In this document: positions 24,016 to 36,034 of the stretch, in pieces
Position numbering within the stretch: position 1 is the stretch's first letter
Layout: the number at the start of each line of letters is the position of its first letter
Program-made: the position numbers and the translations under genes
The notes under the pieces: model-generated
The model's input: only the letters and a program-made list of their open reading frames with translations
Told to the model about the DNA's origin: nothing
Databases searched by the model: none
Origin: Cladopsammia gracilis
Lineage: Eukaryota > Cnidaria > Anthozoa > Scleractinia > Dendrophylliidae
Reading direction: 5' to 3'
Assembly: GCA_022457155.1 (NCBI GenBank)
Contig: JAJGOT010000169.1
Span: 542,501 to 606,500, forward strand
DNA length: 64,000 nt

Positions 24016-24032
24016 GTTAGGTGATACTAATT
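23830..24032. repeat. MITE with GTATCACC ends
   Basis: Inverted ends TTAGTATCACCCAACTAGT (from about 23830) and ACTAGTTAGGTGATACTAA (to about 24032) bound roughly 200 bp of AT-rich non-coding sequence. It abuts the cloverleaf element directly. The two may therefore be one composite element, or an insertion beside an older one. Confidence 0.65.
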
Positions 24033-24887
24033 GATACTATCCATAAGATTATTACAATGGAACTCAATTCATTCTATAGGTGTTAGAACATTCACTGAAG
24101 CGTGATGCTTGAAGTTGTTTCTCGCGGTGAATTTGCCTGTAAAGAGCTGTAAACCCGGCGCAGCTTTTTCTCGACAGCTACAGTGAGCTTGCTTTACCAT
24201 TTTGTAAACAAGGCCAAACACACGACAAATTAATCTAGCACTGCTAAATGAGGGTGCTAATGGGGGTACCCAATTGTCAGTTAACTACTATTTTTTCGGC
24301 CAATTGTCAGTTAACAAGAGGCTACACTGGTAGCCTATACTCATGCGCTTGTATAAGAAAGTTTTATGTTTTTCTTTTTTAACTGGGTCACGCTGTCGGA
24401 AATCGGTTCATTTCAATATTTTCATTCATTGATCTTATCAAGTGATTTAGCTTGACAAGTAGGAAATTACGTATATCAGTAAGGCTTTTAAATTTGCAAA
24501 GTTGAGATAAGGTTACTTTACGGGCCATGTGAATGACCAGAGTGAATGCGTTTTCAGGATTGGTGAACATTGTGACTAAAGATCTAGGGACTTTGCGAAT
24601 AAATCATTCTTACTTGAGAATTGTCATGGACTTCTTGTGCCAAACAGAGGCGTTCGCGACAATGCACCCCTTCCCTCTCAACGAATTTTGCGTGACATAA
24701 GCCTTGTTTTGTTTACATAAAACCAGAGACAGAGAAATGTATGGAAAACTAAAACAAGCAACATGCCCCCAAAATTTGTCAGTAGAATTCTTTGCCGTGT
24801 AGCTTTAGTTCATATATTATTTTAGAACAGCCGCTTTACGAAAATTATTCGACATTAGATTCTCATACAAAAACCATAATTTCTCAC
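24033..24887. other. Spacer; repeated GTCAGTTAAC words
   Basis: At 24265-24315 the word CAATTGTCAGTTAAC occurs twice, about 35 bp apart. The same double arrangement recurs in the same orientation at about 27135-27180, so a dispersed repeat is present. No gene recognised. Confidence 0.4.
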
Positions 24888-25288
24888 CTGTCAAGATAGC
24901 TTCCAAAACCGTAATAAGGATCGTCAGTAATATGTCTGTTTGATACAGGATCGTACACAGAGAGTATGGGAAGGAAAAAAAATCGAAACTCACTGATGCT
25001 TGTGTCCAATAAAATACGGTGTGTCCACTTACTTTGGAGTCTGCTTAATACAGGTTTTAGTGTAATCAAAAATCTTACTCATTTAATAGGGCTCGTGTGG
25101 TCAACCCCGGGATCAACCCGCGTTCGCGTGCTAGGACAAAATGACGAAACAAAATACACACCATGTATCTCACTTGTCGCACTTCCCATTAGAAAAGGTA
25201 GCTCCATTTCCAACTGAGCCTTTGTAACAGCTTTGCCGTCGATCTTCTCTAATCGGAACAACTTGAAATCAAACTCACCGAGTCCAAA
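24888..25288 (-). CDS. Candidate exons of an unrecognised gene
   Basis: Two minus-strand stretches look exon-like. The first is 25288-25162, reading FGLGEFDFKLFRLEKIDG and KAVTKAQLEMELPFLMG, and ending at a GTGTGT donor-like site. The second is about 24963-24888, reading DPVSNRHITDDPYYGFGSY, and ending CAG|GTGAGA. Composition and donors are suggestive. However, an internal GGTGAGT also lies in the first, the frames are not proven to join, and I recognise no family. Treat as a weak gene prediction. Confidence 0.25.
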
Positions 25289-26007
25289 CTTTCCGCTTAT
25301 TGTTTGATTATATGTCCATTGAATTGTGCTTTGTCATGTCAAACGGTATGCGACTTATGTGTCATTCGAATGCCGATCCTTTGTCATCATCTCGATAAAA
25401 ACTCAGAATAACTTTGACCACACCACTCGACGCCATCACGGAGATCAAGGTCAACGCTCTACGACCCTGGTACCTTTCGCATATAATATCGGTTAATATG
25501 TCACCTGGTCACGCAGCGAGGCAGGTAAAAGTCACAAAATAGCTTTGCTGTTAGGAAAAAACTATGTTGCTTTTATTAACAACAACAATCGTTAATTTAG
25601 TACTAGTAGTAATCATAGATTATAGTGCGTCTCCTTATCCCGTGGCACCTTGTCTTGACCTAGTACCTCAGTTTCATGAATTAATTCAGCCACTGTTTAA
25701 AAGGGCTATGTCGCGAGATATGTCACGCAGGCAAAAACGTCGGGCCGACATCAAACAAATTCACGCTATCGCTGTGCTGTGTACTTCGAAAGGTCTCAGA
25801 TTTTTCCGACACATAAATAGCATATTTGTCTTGATTTCATTTCGGTTATTTCTCTTATTCTGAAATCATACTCCTCAGTGCATGTACTAATACCGGAACC
25901 GGAAATGAGAAATTTCTGAGAAAGCCTGAAGTCGACGATTAAGTCACGCAACATTCAACGTGAATTTCGCAGGATTTTTCGGATAAAATTACAACTACCA
26001 GTTGCAA
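25289..26007. other. Spacer with a repeat end
   Basis: The word AAAAGGGCTATGTCGCGA near 25698 matches the left terminus of the MITE at 42640-43040, so a fragment of that family is probably here. The surrounding open frame (25564-25863) has no recognisable domain. Confidence 0.35.
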
Positions 26008-26233
26008 GTAAGACACAAGACTGTTGAATATAATTCCTTTATTAGCTAGACAAATTTTAGTCACAAAAGTAAGACAAAAGACTGTTAAATATAATTCCTT
26101 TATTAGCTAGACAAATTTTAGTCACAAATCTTTAGTCACAAATGCGCCCGAGTAAGACAAAAGACTGTTAAATATAATTCCTTTATTAGCTAAACAAATT
26201 TTAGTCACAAATCTTTAGTCGCAAATGCGTCCG
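26008..26233. repeat. Three-copy tandem repeat
   Basis: Units start near 26008, 26069 and 26152 with GTAAGACA and share AATATAATTCCTTTATTAGC followed by ACAAATTTTAGTCACAAA. The spacing is 61 then 83 bp because the later units carry an extra CTTTAGTC-containing segment. Non-coding minisatellite-like array. Confidence 0.85.
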
Positions 26234-26880
26234 ATACAGGCGCAATTTCGAGCACTGTAAAGTTAATCTGCATTCGCCTGGCGCGGCCGGTCAGTGAATT
26301 ATTGCTACAAGACATACAGCGAATAGCACCGTACCGTAGAACATCGCGAAGAACGACGTCGGTATTTAGGTGAAAGCTTCCCAAATCAGGCAGAGTACCA
26401 CAGCAAAATCAAGATAGAACATTCAAAACATACCAGAACGGTAGCGAGGAAAATCCGATAACTTCTTGCTTGATTCCAAAGAGACCCAACAACTTACTTG
26501 GTCCGGAGAAGAACCTTCGTCCAATTTTTCCACTGCGTACTTTTAGTAGGCATTGAAATATTGAGCCATATGATTCCAAAATCAGGAAAATATCTGAAAC
26601 TAAATCAAGACAAATAGATTATTCACATGTGACATTTTGGAACCCCAGCTCCCCAGGATAATGCCTGATTTCCACACGCTGGGAATGCTGGATACCTATT
26701 ATGACATTTCAAGATGGCGCAGATTTGGTACCGACACATTTTCTCGATTCGTTCCGCCTGGATGACGCGCTAAGCATGCTGGATACTATTGTGACGTTTC
26801 AAGATGGCGCAGATTTTAGCCGACAAGATTAGGAAGGGTCTCCTTCGTCGACGCAATAATTAATAGAATGTCACTTAACT
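26234..26880. other. Spacer with a partial duplication
   Basis: The phrase ATTTCAAGATGGCGCAGATT near 26705-26725 recurs with slight change near 26797-26818, together with the preceding GCTGGATAC. This is a diverged tandem duplication of roughly 90 bp. No gene recognised. Confidence 0.4.
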
Positions 26881-27127
26881 GTTACCGTATTTTCTCGATT
26901 AAACGCCGGGCTCCGAATAAACGCCGGGTATAATAGAGGAAGTTGTAAGTAAGCTCCTCAAACGTTTGTTTGTGGTATAATAAACTTAAGATTTAATGGC
27001 AAGGTACAAGGCTGCCAAGAAAAACGAATAATAACCCTTTCTTAAAAAATGGCGGGCAAGAAAAAACTGCTGATCCAAAGAAGTTTGAAATAAACGCCGG
27101 GGGCATTTAATAGAGAAAATACGGTAA
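26881..27127. repeat. MITE with TTACCGTATTTTCTC ends
   Basis: The left end GTTACCGTATTTTCTCGA and right end GAGAAAATACGGTAAC are near-perfect inverted repeats, with GGGCGTTTA-type words (AAACGCCGGG) repeated inward from both sides. About 245 bp, non-coding. Likely the same family as the element at 350-442. Confidence 0.7.
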
Positions 27128-29097
27128 CTTTTCATTTGTCAGTTAATTACTATATTTTAGGGCAATTGTCAGTTAACTGTTAACCCCATTAGTACCCTCC
27201 TAAATGCATTGGTATTCTGAATTTCACTTTTGCCGGAACGCAATTGGCATGAAAACAAAACGAAAAAAACTCGCGAGATAATAATGCCTTTTGTCACAAC
27301 ATTTCACCCACGACTGAAAAACCTTAAACAAATACTGATGAAAAATGGAGTTTTGTTCAAAACCAATCATTCCTGAAAACTATTTACAAAACGCTGCCTA
27401 ACACATCATAGAAGACGTAAATCACTTAACGACATACTCATAACAGCCAAACTTTGAAAGCTAATATAAATGCATCGCAACCTCAAAACCACATAGCGGA
27501 GTCGGTGCAGGCCTGTCATGAACCTCATTTCGATCTAAGGGAAACTAAAAAAGTGACCGCCAGGAGTGGTGCCCTGTTTATCCGCTCCAGACCCAATATT
27601 TTCTATATAAGTGCGTCCATAGCAGACGTGACCGAAAAATGACCACGTGATCACCATTTTCCCGCCATTTTTCACGTCAAAATGTATAAAACAGCAGACT
27701 TGATACTTTAGCTAACTACAAAACTTTCCGTTTCATTATGCAAGAGTAGGAACAGCAAAATACCATAAATTTTGACTTTCGTTCTATTTTCGAATACTGC
27801 TGGAGAGTTGAAAAAGAAATGGCTGATGGCGCGATGTCTGCTAAACATAGCTCAAATTGTCCTGGCATGGGGAAAGGCAGCTGTAGAGAAATGACATGTT
27901 GTTACGGCCTCCTTCCATTAGATTCGGCACATGTGAAGTTCAATGTTTGAACCTGGCCTTACTTTAAAGAATATTAAAGATTCAGTCACCATTTGTTGTG
28001 TCAATTGATATTTTGATAATTAATATTAATGTGTCATCTGATCAGATATAAAGTCATTGCACGTGACGTATTATCGAGCACTTGATAGGTTTGTGGGCTT
28101 TTAATTGTTTTGAAATTGCGGCAATCTATTGTATTTGATTTAGAAAGTCTTTTCCATTGTCAAATATCCCAACAGAAAATAGACAATGAATAACTGAAAA
28201 TGCACTGTGTAAATTGAACCAACAACACATTTTCATCGTCAATTAGCTAGCAAGGCAGGAAAAGTCTTTCACTTTCACTTGACTAACATCAAAATTATTT
28301 ACATTCACACTCGTGATTCTTTGTTACTCATAACTTTTTTTGACTTGCACCAACACGAATTTTCAAACCAAGTTCTCTCAATCTTCTCTATCCTGCCAAG
28401 AACCATATCCAGTTGACTACTGCGCCTCGCATTTTCTACATAATGTCTGATTCTACAATGCCATCTTTACCATATTTATTTTATATTTATTTTAGATTCT
28501 TCTTTTTTTAACCTCCTGTTCCAACGCATTAACGAGATGGCTTTAAGAGCCCTTTGATTGTACTTTTGTTCGATTATATGTTAGTATTAGTTTATTTGTA
28601 TCAGTTATGTATGGTTACGAACTGTGATTAAAGATTAAAGATTATTGTACATGTAGGTATTAAACTAATGTTGACGTCTAGAATCGAAGGTAGAGAAAGG
28701 TTTAACTGTGGTCAAACAACGGTCACAAGTACAATTTTTGCTATTTGTTACACGAACTTAAGTGAAACCATTATTTTAGTGTCCTAATCGTAATCTAAGT
28801 TTCCTTAAAGACTTAAGCTATGCTCAACTTTTCATGTTGAAACTTTTGCAGTATAGCCTTCTCGACTCCAATAGCTTTCAAAAAGCTTGACACTTTTTCA
28901 ACCTAAAATATCATCGTGAGGTGGTCAAAGTGAAGGAAATTCCCCTATCTACACATTGCAATATTTGCTCAAAAGATGAAATCAGGAGAAGTAAACAGTG
29001 AGAAAATGGCTCTTACCTCGTTTGACTCACTATAGCGCTGGTTTCCGCCATTTTGGTGATAACCATGGGACTGCGATGCTTTTGCACTAAAAACCGC
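27128..29097. other. 2 kb spacer with a LINE-like tail
   Basis: No coding frame recognised. Near 28620-28645 the sequence GTGATTAAAGATTAAAGATT is a short tandem tail typical of CR1/L2-like LINE 3' ends, suggesting a plus-strand LINE remnant of unknown 5' limit. The rest is AT-rich. Confidence 0.4.
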
Positions 29098-29165
29098 AGG
29101 AACTCGAACTAGAACTGCAACTCGAACTCGAACTGCAACTCAAACTGCAACTCGAACTCGAAATT
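29098..29165. repeat. AACTCG/AACTGC microsatellite
   Basis: A hexamer-like array of AACTCG and AACTGC variants lies immediately beyond the truncated end of the copia-like element. Confidence 0.8.
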
Positions 29166-29208
29166 AACTAGAAAGGATGTAAGTTGCGTTGACATACTTT
29201 AAATATAG

Positions 29209-30578
29209 TCAGAAATCAACGTTTTGAAGTTTGCGAAGATCGTTAAAATTGCAGTGCCCCATAATTTTGTGCCACTCCATTAGTGTGGTGGCGTTATTTT
29301 GGGTTGAAATGTTATTCAAATAAAATAAACGCCCTTGTTGTTTGATACTAAACATTGTACCATTTGGTGCCCTCAAATTTTTGGCATCCTTATCTAAAGT
29401 TATGCTAGCCCCCCTATCTATGGCTGCGGGAACAGAAAAAATATTTTGGTTATGGGACGGGATATAAAGGGCGTTGTTTAACACCACATCCTGTACATTA
29501 CCGTTTACATCATAAAGCTTAACTTGGGCGTTTCCCCTTCCTAAAACCACATTAGCCCTACTTCCATCGGCTAACTCAATAAAATGTGTACTAGGGTCGA
29601 ATTTCTTATCAAAATCTACGAACTTAGACTTGTCATTGATAATATGGCTTGTAGCGCCGGTATCTAAAAGTAACTGATTTGGAATAGGCTCACCTCTACC
29701 TTCCTGATCCTTAACAGTAAATAGAAAACTATGACTATTATTGTCTCTTTTAAGTTTTTGTTCTTGTCCTATTGCGGACTTTGCTGCGTCAGAGTTCCCT
29801 TTGCGGCAATCTTTGGTGTTGTGGGAATTGTTCTTGCAACGCTGGCACCACTTGTCGGCGACTTTGTTCGAGTAGCAGTCCACGCTTCTGTGTCCCTTTC
29901 GTCCACATTTGAAGCACTTTCCTTGGAACTTTGGCTTGCTTGAACCATTCGCGGCCGACATTACGCCATCTCCATTTCCATCATTGTCTTTATGGCAACA
30001 TTTCTTGTTCTCCTCATGGTTTCGGAGCGAGACCTTAAATTCTGCAAATGTCATGGGAGTGTCCTTCTGCATGACAATCGTGCCGAAAGTCTTGTAACTT
30101 TTAGGCAGGCCTTTAAGGGTCATCGCGACCAACAGACCGTCGCTGATTACTTCGCCAGCAGCTTTAAGCGAAGTTGCTGCGGTCTCCGCCCTGATGATGT
30201 AGTCTGTGGTCGTTTCTGTTTCACCCATTTGAAGTGAAAGTCAACTCTGTAGAGGGCAATAATGCGGGGCTTGCCTTTGCCTTGGTAGTGCTCCCTTAAG
30301 ACTCTGAGCGCTTTCCTCCCGTCATTGTTGGCCTCTCTTATAACCAGGGACAAGCTTCTATCGTCCAAACACTGGACCAGTTCTGCAAACGCACTAGCTT
30401 TCTTTTCTTCGCTGGGTTCTTCATTTTCATCTGCAGCTGGTATAACTACATCGTGGAGCTTCTGAAGGCGCATGTATCCTAAGAACTTCACCTCCCATAG
30501 CTCGTACCTGCTTTCGTCCCCGTCAAATATGAGCGTTCTCCTGGGCCCATAACCTGTTAGGTTTACTGATGTCGTCAT
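29209..30578 (-). pseudogene. Truncated Ty1/copia gag-protease
   Basis: Minus-strand copia-type polyprotein start. The gag region (30578-30150, DGDESRYELWEVKFLGYM) is broken by a frameshift near 30230. It continues MGETETTTDYIIRAE, then two zinc knuckles CFKCGRKGHRSVDC and CQRCKNNSHNTKDC. An aspartic protease motif LLLDTGATSH and a GAG-pre-integrase motif EWHKIMGHCN follow. The frame ends at 29209; integrase, reverse transcriptase, RNase H and the 3' LTR are absent. In live elements gag packages RNA and the protease cleaves the polyprotein. Confidence 0.85.
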
Positions 30579-30599
30579 GTTATAACTAGAACATATGCA

Positions 30600-30772
30600 T
30601 CACACAAGTAGGAGTAACAACTGATTTTTATTTGCTATTTCACTCACATTTATACAATCATTCATAAGCGGCTCTAATTAAAGATTACATACTTGGCATA
30701 GCGCGGTTTTCTACTAATGGATATGTTCAACTACGATAAGCTTTGTGGTAAGCATGTGGTTATATTGGTCAG
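30600..30772 (-). repeat. Possible copia 5' LTR
   Basis: Directly upstream of gag on the minus strand are a TATAAATG box-like word and an AATAAA polyadenylation word within about 40 bp. The far end could begin TGTTCCAAC. Position and signals fit a 5' LTR, but with no second LTR to compare the limits are a guess. Confidence 0.35.
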
Positions 30773-30796
30773 GATGTTGGAACACGGAATCTAACA

Positions 30797-33553
30797 GCGT
30801 CAAATAAAAAATTGGAGACCGATTTCCTTGATTAATGTTGACGTCAAAATAGGAACAAAAGTCATTGCTAAAAGGATGGAAAAGGTATTACCACAAATCA
30901 TACACCATAACCAGAATGTCTATGTTAAAGGTAGAACAATATTCGATGCGGTACGCACAATTGATGATGTCATGTCTTTTACAGCTCTGAAAAATATTAG
31001 CTCACTATTGGTAGCAATAGATTTCGAAAAAGCTTTCGACTCAGTTAACTGGAATTTTCTTAGAAAGACTCTTGAGAGGTTTAACTTCGGACCATCCTTT
31101 ATTGCCTGGATTGATACGTTTTATTCTGATATATCGAGCTGTGTGATGAACAATGGTTTCGCAACTCCACTCTTCAAATTATCTCGAGGAGTACGTCAGG
31201 GTGATCCTCTCTCTCCTTATCTTTTTATTCTTGTATTGGAAGTTTTGGCTATCAATATCAGAAACGACACAACCATAAAAGGAATTAAAATTGATGAACA
31301 GGAACTAAAACTAGTCATTTTTGCCGATGATTTAACTGTCTTTGTAGCAGATACGGAATCTTTTCATCAACTTTCGGTTAAATTAATTATGTTCGGTAAG
31401 TGCTCGGGATTAAAAGTAAATAACCAAGAAACAGAGGTACTAAATCTCGGTCCTTGTTGCTCCAGATGGGCTGGATAGAATGGAACTAATGCAAAGGAAG
31501 AGCAAGCACTGTAATTCTTTGAGTTACAAAGTCCCAAGATCAAAAACGAACTTCCATCTCTACTCCTATTTCCCAAGAACGATCAGAGATTGGAACAGTC
31601 TTCCAGACGATGTAGTGCAAGCATCGACCTTGGCCTCCTTTAAACAGAGGCTTGCCAGTCTTGATTACTAGACATGACCACTCCTTTCTTTATTAATTGA
31701 TTTGTTATAAATTAAGTTTCATTGCTATTATTGTGAATGTACATTTTTAATGCTTGCGAAAATCTTCAGAAGTGAAGGAGGCAAGTTTAATGGAAGAAGA
31801 AGAAGATAACTGCAGAGAGCTAGGAATGGAGCAAGTATCCAAAGCAATTAAAATTCTGGGAATACACTTCATGTATGATTGTGTGCTTTCATTCAAACTT
31901 AACCTAGAGACTATCACTAAATCCCTAAAGAGGACGCTTCATAGTTGGAATTGGAGAGGCCTCACGTTGATTGGTAAAATACAGATCATCAAAACATTTG
32001 CCATTCCGAAAGTTTTATACCGTATGAGTTTAATCGGCACCAATAAAGACTTTATTAAAGAGATCAACCGAATACTGTATAATTTTGTTTGGAAAGGCAA
32101 AGATAAAGTGAAACGTGTTTCTTTAATAAATGATATCAACGAAGGTGGTTTAAAGATGCCTCACATTGAATCTATGATTGATGCACAAAGAATTACTTGC
32201 ATCCAGAAGTTGTTGGATGACTCGCCACGTTCTTGGAAGTATTTTCTAAATCCTTACCTTAACAGAGTTGGAGGAAAAGTGTTATTTCTCTGCAATTTTA
32301 ACTTCTCGAAATTGCCTCTGGAATTGCCAAGATATTATAAAGAATGTTTGATTGCTTGGGCCCTTTTGAACAACACTAATCCCTCCTCTCTTGATGAGAT
32401 AGCTAACCAAATTATTTGGAATAATAGATATGTTTGTGTAAATGACAAATCAGTGTATAACCAAAGATTATTCTCTAAAGGATTCTATAAAGTCGGAGAC
32501 TTATTTAAATTTGTCTGTATTGAACCACGCATAACAGAATTGCAACTTAACATGGTGGATTTACTTTATTTGAAGGGCTTGTATCATTCCCTATTGCCAG
32601 AGTGGAAAAAGATCATGATTAACAATACAAGTGAGGTTCTACTAAAGACAACACCTTTTAATGCGGTAGATTATTCAGAAGCAGAGTTATTATCATCAAA
32701 GAAGATTTACAAACTCCTTATTTCAAAGATATCAAAACCACCTACAGCGAAAAGAAAATTTGAAGATCAATATGCTTTCGATGAACCCTCTTTCGATTGG
32801 GAAACTATTTACTCAATTGCTTTCGAATGTGCTATTGATACAAAATCGCGTGAATTCCAATATAAAGTTTTGAATAGAATTTTACCCTTAAATGACTTTC
32901 TTTTTAAGATTGGGAAGAGTGAGTCTGCACAACACAACAGAGGAAAACATGCTCTTATGTACAACATTTCTGGCGTTCAATACAACCCCTTTTTGAAAGC
33001 TATACAATTTCTGAAATCGATGTTATTTTTGGTGTCACTCGACCACTTAAAGATTGGCTCCTTTATAATCACCTCATCTTGCTCTCGAAACAGTATATTT
33101 ATAGCTGTAAACTTAAGAATATTATACCAACAAGAGTTGAATTTTTAGCAAAAGTGAAAGCAGTTTTTGAAATGGAGCTTCGAATCGCTAAAGAAAGAAA
33201 TAAACTCTCTTTTCATCATAAAAAATGGGATACGCTCCTAACACAAGAACATCATCTTAAACTACCATAATATTATATCATCTAATTTCTTAAGTATGTA
33301 GCACCTTGTGAGGCCCCCTTTTACCTTTATCTGTCTATCTGTATTTGCATGTTTTGTCGAAATTTATAAAATTGTAAAATTGTAAAGCAAGTACTTATTA
33401 GTATTTTGTAAAATGTAATAACTGTAATAGTTGGTGTGGTAGAAAGAGTGTGCGTGTACATGTGTATGCGTGGATGTGTGTATTTTGCTGAGTAGGACTG
33501 TTGTTATTGTTGTCTGTATAAAACAAAATTAAAAAATATATATATATAAAAAA
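30797..33553 (+). mobile_element. Tx1/L1-type LINE, 5'-truncated, nested insert
   Basis: The element begins inside the reverse transcriptase at NWRPISLINVD (about 30808). It continues DFEKAFDSVNWNFL, RGVRQGDPLSPYLFILV and the catalytic FADD (about 31320). Coding is then split by a foreign LINE tail and resumes at about 31770 (KAIKILGIHF, WRGLTLIGKIQIIKT, FQYKVLNRILPLNDFLF). A frameshift near 32930 separates the final part, ending KKWDTLLTQEHHLKLP at 33270. A 3' UTR to about 33553 ends in AAAATTAAAAAATATATATA. The architecture matches Tx1/L1-clade elements. Upstream ORF1, the endonuclease and half of the RT are missing. Confidence 0.8.
31450..31765 (+). mobile_element. LINE 3' end nested in the Tx1-type LINE
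   Basis: The RT frame of the host LINE stops after TEVLNLGP. The next 300 bp encode VPRSKTNFHLYSYFPRTIRD and WNSLPDDVVQASTLASFKQR with a stop at 31669. That is the C-terminal signature of Jockey/CR1-type LINE proteins. A short AT-rich 3' UTR follows and the host LINE resumes in its conserved C-terminal half. The copy is strongly 5'-truncated. Exact junctions and duplications were not resolved. Confidence 0.7.
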
Positions 33554-34559
33554 AGCACAAACTGACTGGAGGTGTTGAGCGAGTGGCCCACGTTAACTCC
33601 CCCCCCTCCAACTCGCTTGGGTACCTCAGTTAACGCATACTTCTTGGTACATGTCGGATCACTACATTTTGTCTACAATACCTTTTGTTCTTTTCTCTAA
33701 TTTTGTAGTTGGCTTCAAATCAATATCATTTCCTGGTTGTTCTTTGATTTAATTCTTTGATACCTGCAGGCTCTGTGTCATTAGTGCATGGTTTTAAAGT
33801 GCCCACGATAAAAGAGTTCTCTGTTTGCTTTCGACTTGTTTGGATCTCTTTTTCAGTGCCTCTTGTGAAGACATTGTTTGACTTTAAGTATAAATGCGTG
33901 GAAACCTAAGTTCTCTTATGCTTTATGTTACATTGGTGGACCTCTCAGGAAACCAATAAAGTTCAAGAGGTCAGAATTTTAGTCGGAAAATTTCTCAAGG
34001 GGGGGGGGCAGTCTCCCCTTGCCCCTCCCCCTGCTATGGGCCTGTTATAATTACTTATTAGCTATGGTTACACGGGACAACTATACCTAGGTCAACATGA
34101 GTCTTCACTGGGGGAAGTGGCGTTTTCTCGGATTTTTACTCCGGAAAATATGTAAATTTTCATGGTCAAGTGATTATCTATCGTGACTTAGCTTAGATGG
34201 CATTATTTGAGTAAAGAAATGAGCTGAAAAGAGCAGCTTCCTTACAGTGCTGTGCGTATTTTGCGCCCACGTCCTTGTTTTTTGCATTCAAAATTATACT
34301 CCCCAAGTCAGCACTTCTTTTAACAAGTCTACCAGGGCGTTGTACACATGGTGCAGTGCACTGGTTGTTATGCTCTCTGTTGTGTCTTTTACGTGCTTTA
34401 ACGCCTGGACAAACACGCAGTGCTCCATGTTTTTCCAGCCTCCCCCCCAGCCTCCCCCCCAGCCTCACCCTTTTGCCGTGCTCTTCCATAAAGGAAAGAG
34501 AAGTCATCATCATCTTTATAAAAAACACGGTAAATACATCAGGAATTAACAATTTAATA
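33554..34559. other. Spacer, poly-C tracts, no gene
   Basis: Low-complexity C/G tracts near 33600, 34000 and 34440. Frames at 34193-34562 owe part of their length to the CCTCCCCC run and have no recognisable domain. No convincing element boundary seen. Confidence 0.35.
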
Positions 34560-34915
34560 TAAACTACAACTTAATAAGAAACTATGTATGTAAATTAATC
34601 TTCTATAATTTAAAAATATAACTAACTATTAAAAAAAGTAAACTAAAATAAAGCCTGTTTTACATGAATGCCGTGTCGGAATTAATTAAGAATCGTCGGA
34701 AATTAGTCAGAGATGTTGCCTGCCTAGCAGCTGAGGGTAAACTGTTCCAGAGGACTGCACCACTATAGGCAAAGCTATTTTTGTAATAGTTAGTACGTGG
34801 CAATGGTATTACAAGCTTATCAGAATCCCGCAAATTGTAAGAAGTAATCACATCACTCCGCTGAATAAATTAAGAGGACAAATAATTCGGTGCAAGGTCG
34901 TTTAAGTATGGTGCT
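34560..34915 (-). mobile_element. LINE 3' end fragment
   Basis: The minus strand encodes YLNDLAPNYLSS, a stop, then DVITSYNLRDSDKLVIPLP and FAYSGAVLWNSLPSAARQA, ending NFRRFLIN. This is the C-terminal phrase of LINE reverse transcriptase proteins, with an AT-rich 3' UTR toward 34560. The copy is 5'-truncated and carries one in-frame stop. Confidence 0.65.
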
Positions 34916-35029
34916 TAAACTGCGCATCGTGTTTGGCTCTCTTCTTGGGTTGCTTCATGTCACCTGATTTCGTTGTTGGCCTCTGTCCATAACTGTTACC
35001 ACAGTTTTTACATTAACGGGAAGCCTATC

Positions 35030-35195
35030 TGAATCTCACCAGTAAAAATGATGGGTTTCCAGACCGCATCCAGTTGTCTACCCCACCCTTACACGAGGAG
35101 GAAATTGACGAGTGGAACGAGATTCTGTCTCAAACCTACAAGAATGTGAACCTGTCACGTGTTTACACTATTATTGATACTTTCCACAATCATCG
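35030..35195 (+). pseudogene. DUF3987-like exon fragment
   Basis: An open stretch reads AYLNLTSKNDGFPDRIQLST, then PPLHEEEIDEWNEILSQTY, and ends NHR at a donor-like site (GGTAAGA). The NDGFPDR phrase followed by an acidic helix resembles DUF3987-family proteins, which are primase/helicase-linked in mobile contexts. No other exon of it was found within 1 kb, so it may be an isolated remnant. Confidence 0.4.
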
Positions 35196-36034
35196 GTAAG
35201 AGAATATTCGATGTCCAACAATGCTAAAGATGTGTACCGTAAGTTTGCAAACGACATTGAATTGGTAATGTATTGTCTTTACAGATCACAACAGTACTCA
35301 GCAACAGTACTCACTTCCAAAGCTTAAAAAATGTACTTATTTTCAAGAAATATCTCATTAAAAACATACCGATGTAAAATACATCTGTCATTACATCTTC
35401 TAATGTTCTGTTATCCTAGATAATCGGATTTTTTTGCTATTTCAACACAGTACTCACTTAGAAACGTAGCTGAAGTGATTTGTGACAATCTTTTAACACT
35501 TTACTACGGAATCTAGTGAGTACTGTTGAAATCACTACTGACACAGAGTTTCTCATATCCACAAATTTCTGGCAAATCCATTAGATATTTTGTAACACAT
35601 ATGATTTCATGGTTTTCATACTGAAATAATTCATAAGCACTGAGAATAGAGGGTTTTTGTCGCTGAGTATTGTGCATACGGCTTTACTCAGTGCTTCAGT
35701 TCCGGTTGACTACACAAACATACTTACAATACCTGGAGGCGTTGCCTAAAATGAATCGAGCAACGAAACACTGCCACGCTTCTGTTATGGCTCAGAAAGC
35801 TCTCTCACATAGGAAATTTTGGCTTTATCTGCCGGACTGTAGGTTATATAAATAATTCTCTGGGTGGCTAAATTATCAGACGCCATTGTAAACACGAAGA
35901 CAAACAACGACTGACAATCCACGCGCGCACATTCCTTATTTAGACTAATTTGCAAAATAACCTGTGTCAACATATACCCTTTTATTACCCATCCCAAAAC
36001 GCCATAATTTTTCTCCAAAATTCAAAAGAAATTG
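35196..36034. other. Spacer, nothing recognised
   Basis: AT-rich with several copies of the word ACAGTACTCA between 35290 and 35455 but no regular array. The overlapping frames at 35670-36018 have no recognisable features. Confidence 0.35.

Noticed and set aside
26008..26233. A CRISPR-like array
   Set aside because: Units are long, adjacent and unevenly spaced with no unique spacers, and the sequence is eukaryotic.
29731..30237. Plus-strand frames over the copia element
   Set aside because: Shadows of the gag/protease frame on the opposite strand.
34193..34562. Overlapping frames of 95-119 codons
   Set aside because: Much of their length depends on the CCTCCCCCC run, both strands are open at once, and no domain is recognisable.
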